From Tilletiaria anomala UBC 951 (lineage: Eukaryota; Basidiomycota; Exobasidiomycetes; Georgefischeriales; Tilletiariaceae), in the NCBI RefSeq assembly GCF_000711695.1, contig NW_013547010.1:62001-126000 (forward strand): a stretch of DNA of 64,000 nt, read 5' to 3'. Shown here piece by piece: positions 1-10,621 of the stretch. Numbering within the stretch: position 1 is the first letter of the stretch; each line of letters begins with the position of its first letter. Made by a program: the position numbers and the translations under genes. The notes under the pieces were generated by a model. It did no database searches and was not told where the DNA came from. It saw nothing but the letters and a program-made list of their open reading frames with translations.

Positions 1-1341
1 GACACCGTGGAATCGCTCCATTGCGATGGTGGGAGATAGCAACATAGCTTAGCAGGAGCAGTTGCTTTTTTTTCCTCGCGTATTCAGAGCCAGCGACTCC
101 TTCGACGGCCTCGTCGAGAGGAGGGGATTTTGCGAGCAGGCCGTTCGCTAGCTCTTAGCTTTGTGCTATCTTTGCCGAGCAAGGCCTCTCAGAAGCGCGC
201 CTCACTTTATCCAAGCCGCAGACGCAGCTGAACTTTGAAATCGGCGGTCGCTGATAGTAACTGGGCGCCTGCGCTGAGAATGGGTTGGTTGTATCAGGGT
301 TACGATCACCGACAAGTTCCATTGCGAATCCTCTCTTGTAAGAGAAGCGAACGCCCTTCCGCGTTCGACGGTTCCGTCGTCCGTATATCTGCCGATGGTG
401 GCGTTTTGCTTTCGCAGTTCTATGTGTGGTCAGCGCCAGGTGTCAATGTTGCGGCCGGGGCCGGCCCCCACTCGCCTATTGCATCACTAACGATCGCCGC
501 AGCAAGATTTTGAAACGCTGTGCCGTTTCAAATTTTATTTTGCTTGGAATCAACGTAACCAACCTTCATGGAGCCCAAAGGGAGTGTGACTCGCCGATGG
601 TAGCAGCTGATGCCTTTCATAACGTATCGCTAGCGCCACCAGCGCCCAGCCATATCCGGCTCTACGCTTTCAGATGCGATGACTCTACAAGCAATCTGGT
701 CCTACTTTTACAACACTCCTACAGAATCGTCACAACACGAACTAATAGACCTGCGTTAGCGGGGGCAAGAGCATGGCCACGATCATCAGCATGCGTGTCA
801 GCATCAGCATCAGCAGCTTGGATGTCAATAAATCCGCCATATCTTACAAGAATCTCCCACCAATTCGGAGCAACTTGAACATCATCTCACCATCCGAGCA
901 AGAGTAGCGAGCAGATGCTACCATCTCGCATTTGCACCAAGCTATTCAACGCCAACCAATATCCATTGCAAACATTCACATTTCACACCATCGAAAGACA
1001 GTACTTCATAGCCGCGTGATGCACATGAACGCACGATACCATTCAAATCCCCGACTCGCGAATTTTCTCTCACTAAAATTAGAAAGACCAGGCCAGAATC
1101 ATTACTAAAATTGCAAGAGCATCATACGTGTATATGCGATACAAATGCGAGCGAGCAATGAGAAAAGCAACAAAAATCGATCGTATATCTTGTGTTGGGG
1201 GCGGCGACGTGTGATAAAAGTCCTATAAATACCAAACTTGCTGGGAGCTGCTTCTTCACCAGATATTGTTGGATGTAGAAGAACAGAGTGCACAATGACG
1301 AGATATTCCCGACACTGGCGGGAAATTTCAGTGCAGATGAA
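1..1341. other. Intergenic, no gene recognised
   Basis: Only short unconvincing open frames occur here, with no family motifs and no consistent splice-joined frame on either strand. The right part is the 3' flank of WC-2. The left edge may belong to a gene outside the window. Confidence 0.5.
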
Positions 1342-4300
1342 TCAGTGGCCAAATGGCTCTTGGAAAGGCAGCTCTGGTTGCTGCGAAAGATCCGCCGAGT
1401 GTGTCGGTGGCGACCCCATGTCCCCGAACATCCCTGACGCCCGCGCTGCCTGGTGAAACGTCGATGCGGCGACATTCGGGTCCCCGCCTGTTCTCTTGAT
1501 ACGCTTAGCGTATCGCAAGCCACATGCGTCTGCTCAGAGGAATGGTCAATCAGTATGTGTATGACACTTGGAGAGAGACAGGCTATGCACTCACTGCAAA
1601 GGGTCTTTGGGCCCAGCGGACCTTTCCTCCACTCTGGCGAGTCCACGCGTCCACAGTCTGTACAGACATTGTCTCCGTCATCTGCCTTTGGTTTCTTCTA
1701 CTCCAAAGCAAACAAATCAGTCCCATCATACAAAAATATCCTAGCAGCCTTCAACCACATACCTTCTTGCGTTTGTCGTCGCCTAATGCGCTACCGTCGT
1801 CATCGGACCCCTCGCCACCGAGCATCGAGTCGCTGGGTTTTGGACTCGTCGGCGAGACGCCGTAGAGGTTGGAGTCAGTGCGCGCGAGCGCGCTGGACAT
1901 GACGATATTGCTCGATTGCCTCCAGGATGATTCGCCCATAGAGCCATTTAGCTTAGAGCTCTGCTTGAGTGTAGTCTCGAGCTCTGCTTGTATGACACTT
2001 GGGCTGTACGCCGCTGCACCGCCGTCTTTGCGGTCCCCTAAAGAACCGTCATCATTCATGTTCATCTGCTGGAGCATAAGTCGTAGGCGCTCATTTTCAA
2101 TCTTGAGCTCCAAGAATGAGTCGAGCATGCTGATGGTCTTGGTCGGGTAGACGCGGCATGAACAGAAGAAGCACTGCAACTCATCCGGCTTTCCTGGCTG
2201 CACCATGGACTTTTTCTCTTTGTTCTTGGTATCCCTTTTAGTCCGCTCCTTTTCTTTTCCCTTGTCCGACTTGGCATAATCAGCCGCCAGATGAGCTACT
2301 GCTTGATCGTCATCCATCACCTGTGCGATAACATCCGGCGGGAAGTATGGGTGACCTGTAAACTCGAACACGACGTACGAGTCACCTTCGTCGCTACCCT
2401 GTGAATTGAAGCGCCCTTGGCCGACATTGCCAGGCCCGCTGTCACCAGATGAGACGTCCCCGGCAGCATCCGACGGCGAGCGGCTAGGCTTTCCACTGTT
2501 GTTGATCCGCTTCTTCATGAAGCGGAAATACATGTGTATTTCCGGTTTGGCGGACTCGAGCGAAGCGCTGAGATTGCGTTGCACCAGCGAGATGTCGTCT
2601 GGATGCACGAACTGGCGATTGGAAAAGAGCAGGGAAAAGGGGGTGTAGCGAACTTATAACTCTGCAAACAGGGATCACGAAACCAGAAAGTGAGGCACTC
2701 ACATCCGTGAGCTTCTTGCCTTTGAGCTCCTCGGCTCGCCAACCGGTCATATCCACGATACTGGGACTAGCGAAGAGGATGTTGCTTTGCGGATCAAGCA
2801 CATGCACGAAATCGAGAAGCTCGTCTACCATGCGGCTCGACCAGCCTTTGCGCTTGGTGAGATCTGTTGCAGTGGAGGTTCCGGAGGGGGTATTGGCATC
2901 TGCACCACGAAGGATCTTCGAGCCGAGCCCTGGTGGATGGCTGGCCGCGTGGCCTCCAAGCGCCGAAGGGGGCAGAATGGGGTGCGAGAGGAAGGTGGAC
3001 CCCTTCGCAGTGCCGCCACCTATGAGCGACGACTGAATGGCCTGTGAAGCCGAACCGCCGCTGCTGCTACTGTCAGGATTACCTGAGCTCATGCCGGGCT
3101 GGATGTACCCGCTGGCATCGAGCATGAAGCCAGGGTGACTATTGCTGGCGCTCATGTCGCTCGAGCCACCCATAGGAAGGAGATTGCTCTTGGACCGCTG
3201 GTGTTGCATGTGTCTTGCTTCCTGCGTGTCTTCTTGCGTCCACGCATCCAGTGAGATCCGTCGTGGCTCGTCCTTGGTGACCGGTATGCCCGGACCAAAG
3301 CTTTGGCTGCTGATCGAGCGTGAGCTCATGCTGAAGTCCATCATCTCGCCGCCTCTGCTGGGTCCTGCGGCAGTGCTACTCCAGCTCGCGCGCTGCTGCT
3401 GTTGTTGCGCCTGGGCCTGGGCCTGCTGTTCTGCTTGCTGCTGCTGGTGTGCTTGTTGTTGCTGATAAGGCTGCTGCTTCTGCTGCATGGCGTAATTATT
3501 CGCAACGGCTGCCATGTCGGAAAAGCTGACAAAGCCCGATTGTTGCAGACGCTCGGAGAGCGACTGGGAGCGGATGGGTGAGCCATCTGGCCCCGGCCCA
3601 ATCCCGTTCCCGTGCCCGGGTACCGGGCCGGATCCTCCTCCATTTCTGCTTGACATGCGTTCGCGCATGCTGACACCGCCATCGCTGCCCGTCACGACGC
3701 CGTCGTTGCTCCTGCCGCTGTTATTCGGCACCATGGGTACCGACGAGCGGGGCGTCTGGTATGGATGGCCGCCGGCCGGCTGGTTCTGCTTGTGGAACTG
3801 CCGGATCGGGCTGTCGACCAACACCCTGCGATTCGCAGCCGCAGCGGCAGAAGTAGTGTCGTTCGACGATGAGCCCTGATCCACTTGGGGCCGAAAGTCC
3901 GTGCCGACGGTCATGCGCCGGCGGCTCTGCTTGGGCGTGCGGGACAGGATAGCCTGCATCTCCTGCGGGTCAATGCTGTGGCTCTGCTGCATGATTGGCG
4001 CAGAGCTGGCGCTGGCTTGCTGTATTTTCATTGGGCCCATAGGACCTGGTGCTTGCGAAATCATGGCTGGCATCGGCCCAGCGAGCGTCGTCGACGGCGT
4101 AGCGTTTGCGCTGAATGGATACTGTCGAGACAACCCTGCGCCGCTCGACGAAGTAGAACCAAATACGTCGCTACCTGCTTGTTCCTGCTGTTGATGTTGT
4201 TGTTTCTGGTTATGTCGTTGCTGAAGTTGCCGCTGCTGTTCCTCAAAGTGCCGCTGCTGCTGCTGCAGTTGCAATTGGTACTGGAGTTGCTGTTCATGGA

Positions 4301-4820
4301 GCTGCTGCCGTTGTTGATGCTGCATCTGCTGCAACCAATTTGCAACGGCATTGCCAGAGCCCATTCCTCCGTTGGCACCAACACCTTGCCGCTGCATGGC
4401 TGCCTGAACCCCCTCGTTTATGCCAGAACCCGATAGCCGCTGCTGCATGCTGAATCCTATCGGGCCGCCATATGCTTCCGTTGCGGTTGCTGCGACGGCC
4501 GACACACCACCAGTGGTATCACGCGACCCTGACAGAGTCATCTGCGCCCCTCCTTGCCCTGGCACTCCTTGAGCGCCAATCGGCACGTGCGGCTTGTCGA
4601 AGCTGCTCCGATTGGAAGAGGGCACGTTGCCAGAGCCCATGCTGCATCCTTCTCCCCCCCGCGGAGCACCTGTCAGAGCTCCGACGATCCCAGTCATATT
4701 TGTGGATGAGGAGGATAGGCGCTTCGCGCTCTGTGCTGCCTGAGCAGCGCCGTACTCTTGGATCATTGCCTGCAGCTCGGCATTGTTTCGTTGATCGAGC
4801 GGGTCCATGCTGGATTTCAT
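1342..4820 (-). CDS. wc-2: White collar 2 (WC-2) blue-light/circadian regulator, PAS + GATA zinc finger
   Basis: Four exons on the minus strand: 2703-4820, 1763-2611, 1595-1697 and 1342-1529, giving 1085 aa. Residues 1-650 are a low-complexity Gln/Ser/Gly-rich region. A single PAS domain starts near residue 658 ([19 protein letters not shown]) and crosses the first intron into FVHPDD. A predicted helix ([17 protein letters not shown]) follows. The C-terminus holds a GATA finger of form C-X2-C-X18-C-X2-C (Cys1001, 1004, 1023, 1026; [19 protein letters not shown]). The last intron splits the finger between the Cys1023 codon and the following Asn codon. One PAS without a LOV flavin motif, plus a GATA finger, is the WC-2 architecture; WC-1 would have three PAS domains. 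In the family, WC-2 pairs with WC-1 to bind light-responsive promoters in the nucleus. It is longer than Neurospora WC-2 because of the glutamine-rich N-terminus. Confidence 0.92.
3391..3490 (-). repeat. CAG/CAA-rich tract coding polyglutamine in WC-2
   Basis: On the minus strand this stretch is dominated by CAG and CAA codons and encodes a Gln-rich run with interspersed Ala and His. It is imperfect, so it is less prone to slippage than a pure trinucleotide array. Confidence 0.7.
4187..4335 (-). repeat. Second CAG/CAA-rich polyglutamine tract in WC-2
   Basis: This is a longer interrupted Gln-rich segment (pattern [20 protein letters not shown]) in the N-terminal part of WC-2. It has the look of a transactivation or phase-separation-prone region, which is inference only. 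Confidence 0.7.
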
Positions 4821-7518
4821 GAACTGTCGGAGCTGTAGGTGACAACTGACGGCGACTGATTGCTATGATCAGAGACCTATGTCCTCGTCATTGCAGATTC
4901 ACCATCCACGAGCGAGCTCCCAACTCGGCTTGAACGAGCTCCACTGACAAGGAGTGGAATCTGTCATCGGAAGTTTCACAAGACTTGAGAAGGCGGACCG
5001 TCGGTATATTGCGGACTGCAGAGACAGCACTGGGTGTACGCGCAATACGAAATGACGCAAGCAGCCGCAGATGAAGTTGGCCGGATTTTCACCCCACTAC
5101 CCGATCACTTGGCATGCAAAACAGCAAAATGATGGGCCAACGACGTTCACGCTCAGGATATGATGCAGTATTCCTGAAGATGTAGGTCCTTTCGCTCGTG
5201 TGAGACTGTTGAGTTTGAAAAGCCGAACTTGGCCGAATCCTGGTGGTGAATTAGGACCAGGAAAAATCTTCGTTGGACGTCAGCGCGGGCTTGTACCATC
5301 AACAGCGAAGCGGGGGCATAAAAAGAGGTCCGACGAGGGGTGCAGAGCATGTCAGTGTCGGATGCCCCTTAATGTAAACCTAAGATGGATGGAACTCTAT
5401 CCAATGGTGGATTAGATGTCGAGAGCTGGGACCACTTTGGAAAAGGTTCACCAATCTGCCGGCGGCGCGCGCTCCGCCACAACCAATCTCCCCTTCGACT
5501 CACTTCCACCTCTTTTGCCATCAGCTCTCTTGCTAGAAGCAGCAACCGTCCGTCCTGGTCGTCAACCGATGGGTGCAGCTTGCTCGCCACCGATATAGCC
5601 TCGTTCTGCGGCTGCGCACTTCATTGGGAAGGGCCGTTCAAACGGTGCCAGAGTTGGCGCGCGCGCGCGCGCACGCGCTTTAGTGCTTGGTTATGAGTAC
5701 GTGGTGTCCGCGTCTGGTTTGCGGAAACATTGCAATAGCACAGTGAACCCTACAATCTGACTAATTCATTTCACTACGTAACCAGCATATAGCAAGCGCG
5801 CTTCGCCGTGCAGTGCGTCTTACATTTAAGCGTCACTGCATCGGTTCGCAAACCACTGCCGACTGCGCGGTGGTGCGACTAGCGTCATGTAGCCACTCTG
5901 AACTTTGTCCAGACAAGGCGGGAATGTCGGACTGCACAGAAGACAGCCGCCAAAGTATTTTTGCCTGTAGGCCGATCACTTCCGAAATGCGGGCATCCGC
6001 TTTCTATCCTTCTTGGCTTGCCCAGCGCCAGATTTAGCTTTTTGGACGGCGCGGGCATAAGCCCAACCCGTAACGAGATTGCGCGCCAGGGCAGGCCAAG
6101 GCGCGGCTCTGGTTTTATTATGAATTAGGCACCTGGACGCGCAAAAGGCGATGATATGGCAATAGATGTACTGACTGGGACAAGGTGCGCCAGGACATGC
6201 CACAGCGGTCGACTGCACACTAGAGCAGAGGCTACGCACAAGCTTCGTAGATTTCTATATAAACCAACCTGTCACCCCGGAGTAGAGGACATGGTACGTA
6301 GGAGAGAGTCGCGTCCTGCCCTACCACGTGTCGAATAGGAATATATTTGGCCGCACTTCGCCTGGCAGGCTAATGTTGAAAACGATGAACATTTTTTGCT
6401 TGCTGGGGAATGTTCTGCTACGTTCCGCAGCTTGTGGTGACGAGAGGTTTGTCGTCATGTGCAAGCCCAGCTGGCGTGAAGCAATTTGATTTGGTTACAA
6501 TTTTTTTCTTTGATGCCATGTGTGTGAGCTGTGCCGGGCAGCTGCACCAGACTTCAGATCGTACGGATGCTTCTTCAGGCTTCAGGCTGCTGAATTCATA
6601 TGACAACCTCGCCCCAATATGCTAGCCGATGCCTTCTCCGATTGCTCGGACGCAGGGGTGCCGGTTTTTTTCGAGACACATCATCAGTCCAAGACACGGT
6701 GACTGGGACGTGCTCATTCGGCGTCTGCCAAGACATCAATGGATTGCAGCCTGCAGAGAACTGCTCCGTGCACACATACACACATACATCGCAATTACAG
6801 TTGCGTGTCTCGGAAGTGCACGCCGTATCCGGTTGCGCTCTGTGACGAGGCCCATTCAGGATAGGGGATATATCTCTATCTAGTGGCAGACGCGGTCTGC
6901 GGTGAACGGACGGTCAAGGGAAACCCGAGAATGTGCTCCAGAGGCTCTAGCTCATAGTATCTCACCATCTCATCCAACGATGGAATTCATCGACGCATTG
7001 CTCATCATCCATTCTGGAAACCGAATCTCCAGACACGAGATACAAGGTTTGTGCAGTTCTAATCATGCGATCAAGGATCATGGATTAGGGATCACCAATG
7101 TTTCCAATTCCGCCTGTAACAGTGCCACGGTGTCGATCAGCCCTGCTTCGATGGTACCCTTAAGGCTTGTCGCGAACAGTTCCCCTCCGCTCCACCGTAA
7201 GCTCTCACATTAGACGTCTCACACCTCATATGAAAGTCCTGACGTACGCTCCGACTGCGGGAACGATGCTCCACTGCGTTGACGAGCCCCTCAGTCCTAG
7301 TGTTTGTGTTTGCCCAACGACATTTAATTCAATAAATGAAGGGAACAAAGGCTGTAAGACAAGGATTACCGCCAGAAGCCTAGAGCGTCGCACAAAAGGA
7401 CGTGCTTGCTTGTTATGAGCCTGCCGGAAACGTCGGGACATATGAATCAGGCATTTGTCCCCAAGTGAGTGGTGAAAAGCGAGAAACGGCGGGGCAGTCG
7501 AAAAGTCATGCTTGTTGC
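4821..7518. other. Long intergenic region, WC-2 upstream flank
   Basis: It contains the WC-2 promoter and leader at its left end and the 3' flank of the secreted-protein gene at its right end. Small open frames show no family signal. A canonical TATATAAA lies on the plus strand at 6256-6263, with an ATG at 6291 followed by only a 15-codon frame. No gene could be built from it. Confidence 0.5.
5657..5678. repeat. (GC)n dinucleotide run
   Basis: Eight perfect GC units followed by ACGCGC, about 840 bp upstream of the WC-2 start. Alternating purine-pyrimidine of this kind can adopt Z-DNA; no function is shown. Confidence 0.8.
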
Positions 7519-8875
7519 TTAGTACCCTAGGCCCATCGAGGCGATGTCAACGTGAACTTCACCCTCGCCTTGCGTCAGCTCCTCCATCACCCAGGTCGAG
7601 TAAGAGCCGTCCGACGCCTTGATCCCTTGTCCGGAAGTAATACTGCCACCGTACTGGAACTCCGCGTGCCAGAAGAGCGCCAGCAATTTCGATCCAGTGT
7701 GGCGATCGTCGGTGAACAAATCAAAGAGCTGTTGGCTCGTCAGAATGGAGATACCCGAGGCAGTCATGCCCTTCTTGTCGAAGAAGAAAGACGCAGCGTA
7801 GAGCTTCGTGCCAGCCAGAGACCCGCCCGTGTTCTTCGACACAGTCAGGAACTGCATAGGAAAGATGGTCATCCAGTTTGTGAGTCGTTTTCAAGCCGCA
7901 TGATCACGATGATGAAGGAGAAGCTCGCCTGGCCGGATTGGACGGCAGCGTGATCTGGCCGAAAGTTTTGTCATCTTATGTACTATCATAGTAGTCACAT
8001 GCCCAAAATTCGGCCTTCAGCATGTGGCCTGCGCCAGGCGCTGCAGAGCGACGCATGATGTGCACAGCTTCAGTATTCATCACCCTAACCCCTCACACGC
8101 GGATAGGAAGGGTAAAGGAAAGGCTCACTCAGCAATACCTCGTTTGCGCCCCGAGAAGGCACCATCCGTATTGGCTTTGAAGTAGCGGCCGTTGAGCGTC
8201 AAGCTAAGCCACTGGGGGATAGGAGAAATGACTGGCTGTCCGCATGAAGGTCATGGCGGTATGGAGAGCAGCATGGCAAAAGGCTCAACTCACCAAGGTT
8301 GAGAGTTCGGGGGTTTCTGACGGTGACAAATGTCATCGATATTGCCAAGATAATAACAGCTCGACGAGGACTTGGTGCAAGTAAACGGTTGCGACGTGAG
8401 CGTCGGGGGTTCGCACACACTGGCTTCGAAATTTCCGCTGATGCAGTCAGAGTCCTGTTCGTAAAACACGGTGGGTACATCGTCGATTGGCATCGTTCTG
8501 TTGCAGCTTTACCCACTCACCCCATGCGTACCTTGTAGGAGGTCGACCTGTCCTCCCCCTTTGCGTCGAGCCTTCCATTGTGACTGGCCTTCCTCTGCGA
8601 CGGAGTCTGTGAGCAGTAGTTGCTTGCACATTACGACTGTAATACATAGGAGTCAATCATGCAGGAATGCCCATTGTGAGATGAAAGGCACCATGGATGG
8701 ATGTGAGTACGCCCCCTTCTGGCGAGGAGGTCACTCCATTTTTGAATGTGCGCGGACGAATGATCACGCTGGAAACCCCCAAGCTAGCGCCTGGAGGAGA
8801 GGCAGGAGCGGGGATGGCGGCGATCTCGAGAGCAACACCAAGGAAGGGGGCGAGAGTTGCGAGTTTGATGTTCAT
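7519..8875 (-). CDS. Predicted secreted protein, family not recognised (7 exons)
   Basis: Model on the minus strand: 8711-8875, 8532-8606, 8421-8454, 8294-8316, 8139-8235, 7908-7954 and 7519-7851. All phases agree and it gives 257 aa. It starts with a signal-peptide-like segment (MNIKLATLAPFLGVALEIAA, then Pro/Ala). A variable region rich in basic and polar residues follows, then a compact domain (LSTLPVISPIPQWLSLTL, GTKLYAASFFFDKKG, LFWHAEFQYGG) ending in GLGY. Only about one cysteine remains in the mature part, so it is not a typical Cys-rich effector. Exons of 34, 23 and 47 nt made it easy to miss. A secreted β-rich protein is inference; I do not recognise the family. The first three junctions are less certain than the last four. 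Confidence 0.6.
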
Positions 8876-10621
8876 GGTGAAAGAGTATGCCAGAGGGTTA
8901 CAGTCGTCAGCAACCATCTAGACGAAGTCAATCCTGAATCCTTCCGTTGTCGAGAGTATCAACGCCGATGGTGGTGTGTTGGCCAGCCCGGCATCATCAA
9001 CTCAGGGGTTTGGGGCGTCAGGTATTCAGGGTATCACACCAGGCCACACCGTACACCTTTAGAGCTAATTGACCTCAGTATCCATCCTTGCCCAGCATTT
9101 GAGCAAAATTCTCAAGCATCAAGAGGTTGAGAAGCTGTGGAGGCTCTATGGGTTGGCGATCAGACACCTGGTCAGAAAGCAGGATACACAGTCACAACAC
9201 ATTCCCCACGGCGCCCAATGGCTTTCAGCTTGGCGACCCCGCTTCCCGAACAGAGGCACAGCCGTGTGCCTGCCTGTCGCTGCAAAGGGTGGAGAGGGAG
9301 GGGGAAAGCACAAGATGCATTTGGAGTTGGGAGGCTGTTAGCTGGGAACACGTTGCGAATTGACTGCCGGCGGCCGGGTCTCCAGCGGCTCTTGCGTCTC
9401 GAATATGAGATGATTCCTTTTCGAGGTGCTCCCTTCCCTACAGTGTAGAATGGTGGATAATTGGGCGGAGGTGAGATGTCCTCATTTGTGATTCCCGCTG
9501 CGCATGATGTGGCGACGGACAATACATCGCGAGACTCGAAGGCTCGTCGAGAGGTTTGGACTCCCGCTGCGCTGCGCAAAACGCCCCAGACTCCCCCCGT
9601 TTCTGCATCCTCTCAGGTTTCCAGGTCCCGCCTGGCCGCCTCCCGGGTACTCCCCGTTCTCCCGCACTACATAGACCCGTCAAGCGAGGCATCCAAATTC
9701 CTGCATGACTCCAGCGCAGCTAGTAGCAGTGAGCAGATCTCAGGCAGCTGAGAGGCCCAAAGGAGGGGGACAAACACAATGAACCTAAATCATATCTAAT
9801 CTAGCCTGTCACTGGACTCTACATATAGTCTGCAGGAGTAGGCGTACCTTGTGGCCAGTCCACGGGTCTGAGGGTCGTCCAGTCACCCAACCCTATTCCA
9901 CGCGCACTCTCGGGGATCTGGCGAATGGCGGCGGACTACTAGTTCTGGGGACGGAACGAGTCATTGTTAATATACGTTCAGTCGTACAAAGTTATAGACA
10001 CAGCACATAGGCATACGCACAGCGATGTCGGGTGGTGAGGCGACAGCAATCCAGGGCGACTTGCTTGTGGAGCAAACGAGGGGACATAGCAAATTACTTG
10101 TGCGCCTCAAGAGAAGAGGTGGAATGTACAGGCCAAGCCCCAGGTCTGACCAAGTCTACGGAAAGCCGTGCGTGACAAACGATGAGCTCAACGTCGGCGT
10201 ATGTAAGCGGTGTTTATCATCAACAAGTGATCTAGTGAGTGCCTTCCAAGTTACAGTACCTAGCTAGCCAGACATGAGATCTGAGATCAACTGATTTACA
10301 GGCTCTGGTCAAAGTGATGCCATCTCGGTCCAACCAGCACAGAGCAAGCACTTTGTCGAGCAGTAAGGTCAACGCCCTTTTTAACCACGCGTCGAATCGA
10401 ACCCAAAGAAATATATGTGAGACGATGGCCGAGAATGACCGATGATACACGAGAGAAACTCCGCTTTGTTGGTCTCGGAAGCGGATATCAGCGACGCCGG
10501 GAATGCGACGAAGGTTTTATTTGCGACGGCTGCGTGTCTTCTGCTTTGCGCTCTTCGTAAGCCTGGTTTCATTCCCGAGAGATCAAAAGCGTAGGTGGCA
10601 TCAGCGCCCCGCCACTACATT
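8876..10621. other. Intergenic, no gene recognised
   Basis: This is the upstream region of the secreted-protein gene and the 3' flank of the LRR gene. Open frames around 9.1-9.75 kb overlap in several frames without family features, so I treat them as chance. Confidence 0.5.

Noticed and set aside
235-878. Overlapping plus-strand frames near the left edge
   Set aside because: The first starts at TTG, composition is not protein-like, and there is no splice-consistent continuation.
3885-4436. 183-codon plus-strand frame rich in Leu
   Set aside because: It is the antisense of the WC-2 polyglutamine region, where CAG repeats read as leucine.
6256-6338. TATATAAA followed by a short ATG frame
   Set aside because: The frame ends after 15 codons and no downstream exon could be joined with confidence.
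10380-10410. GGTTCGATTCG-like B box on the minus strand
   Set aside because: Flanking bases do not pair into a T-arm and no cloverleaf forms.
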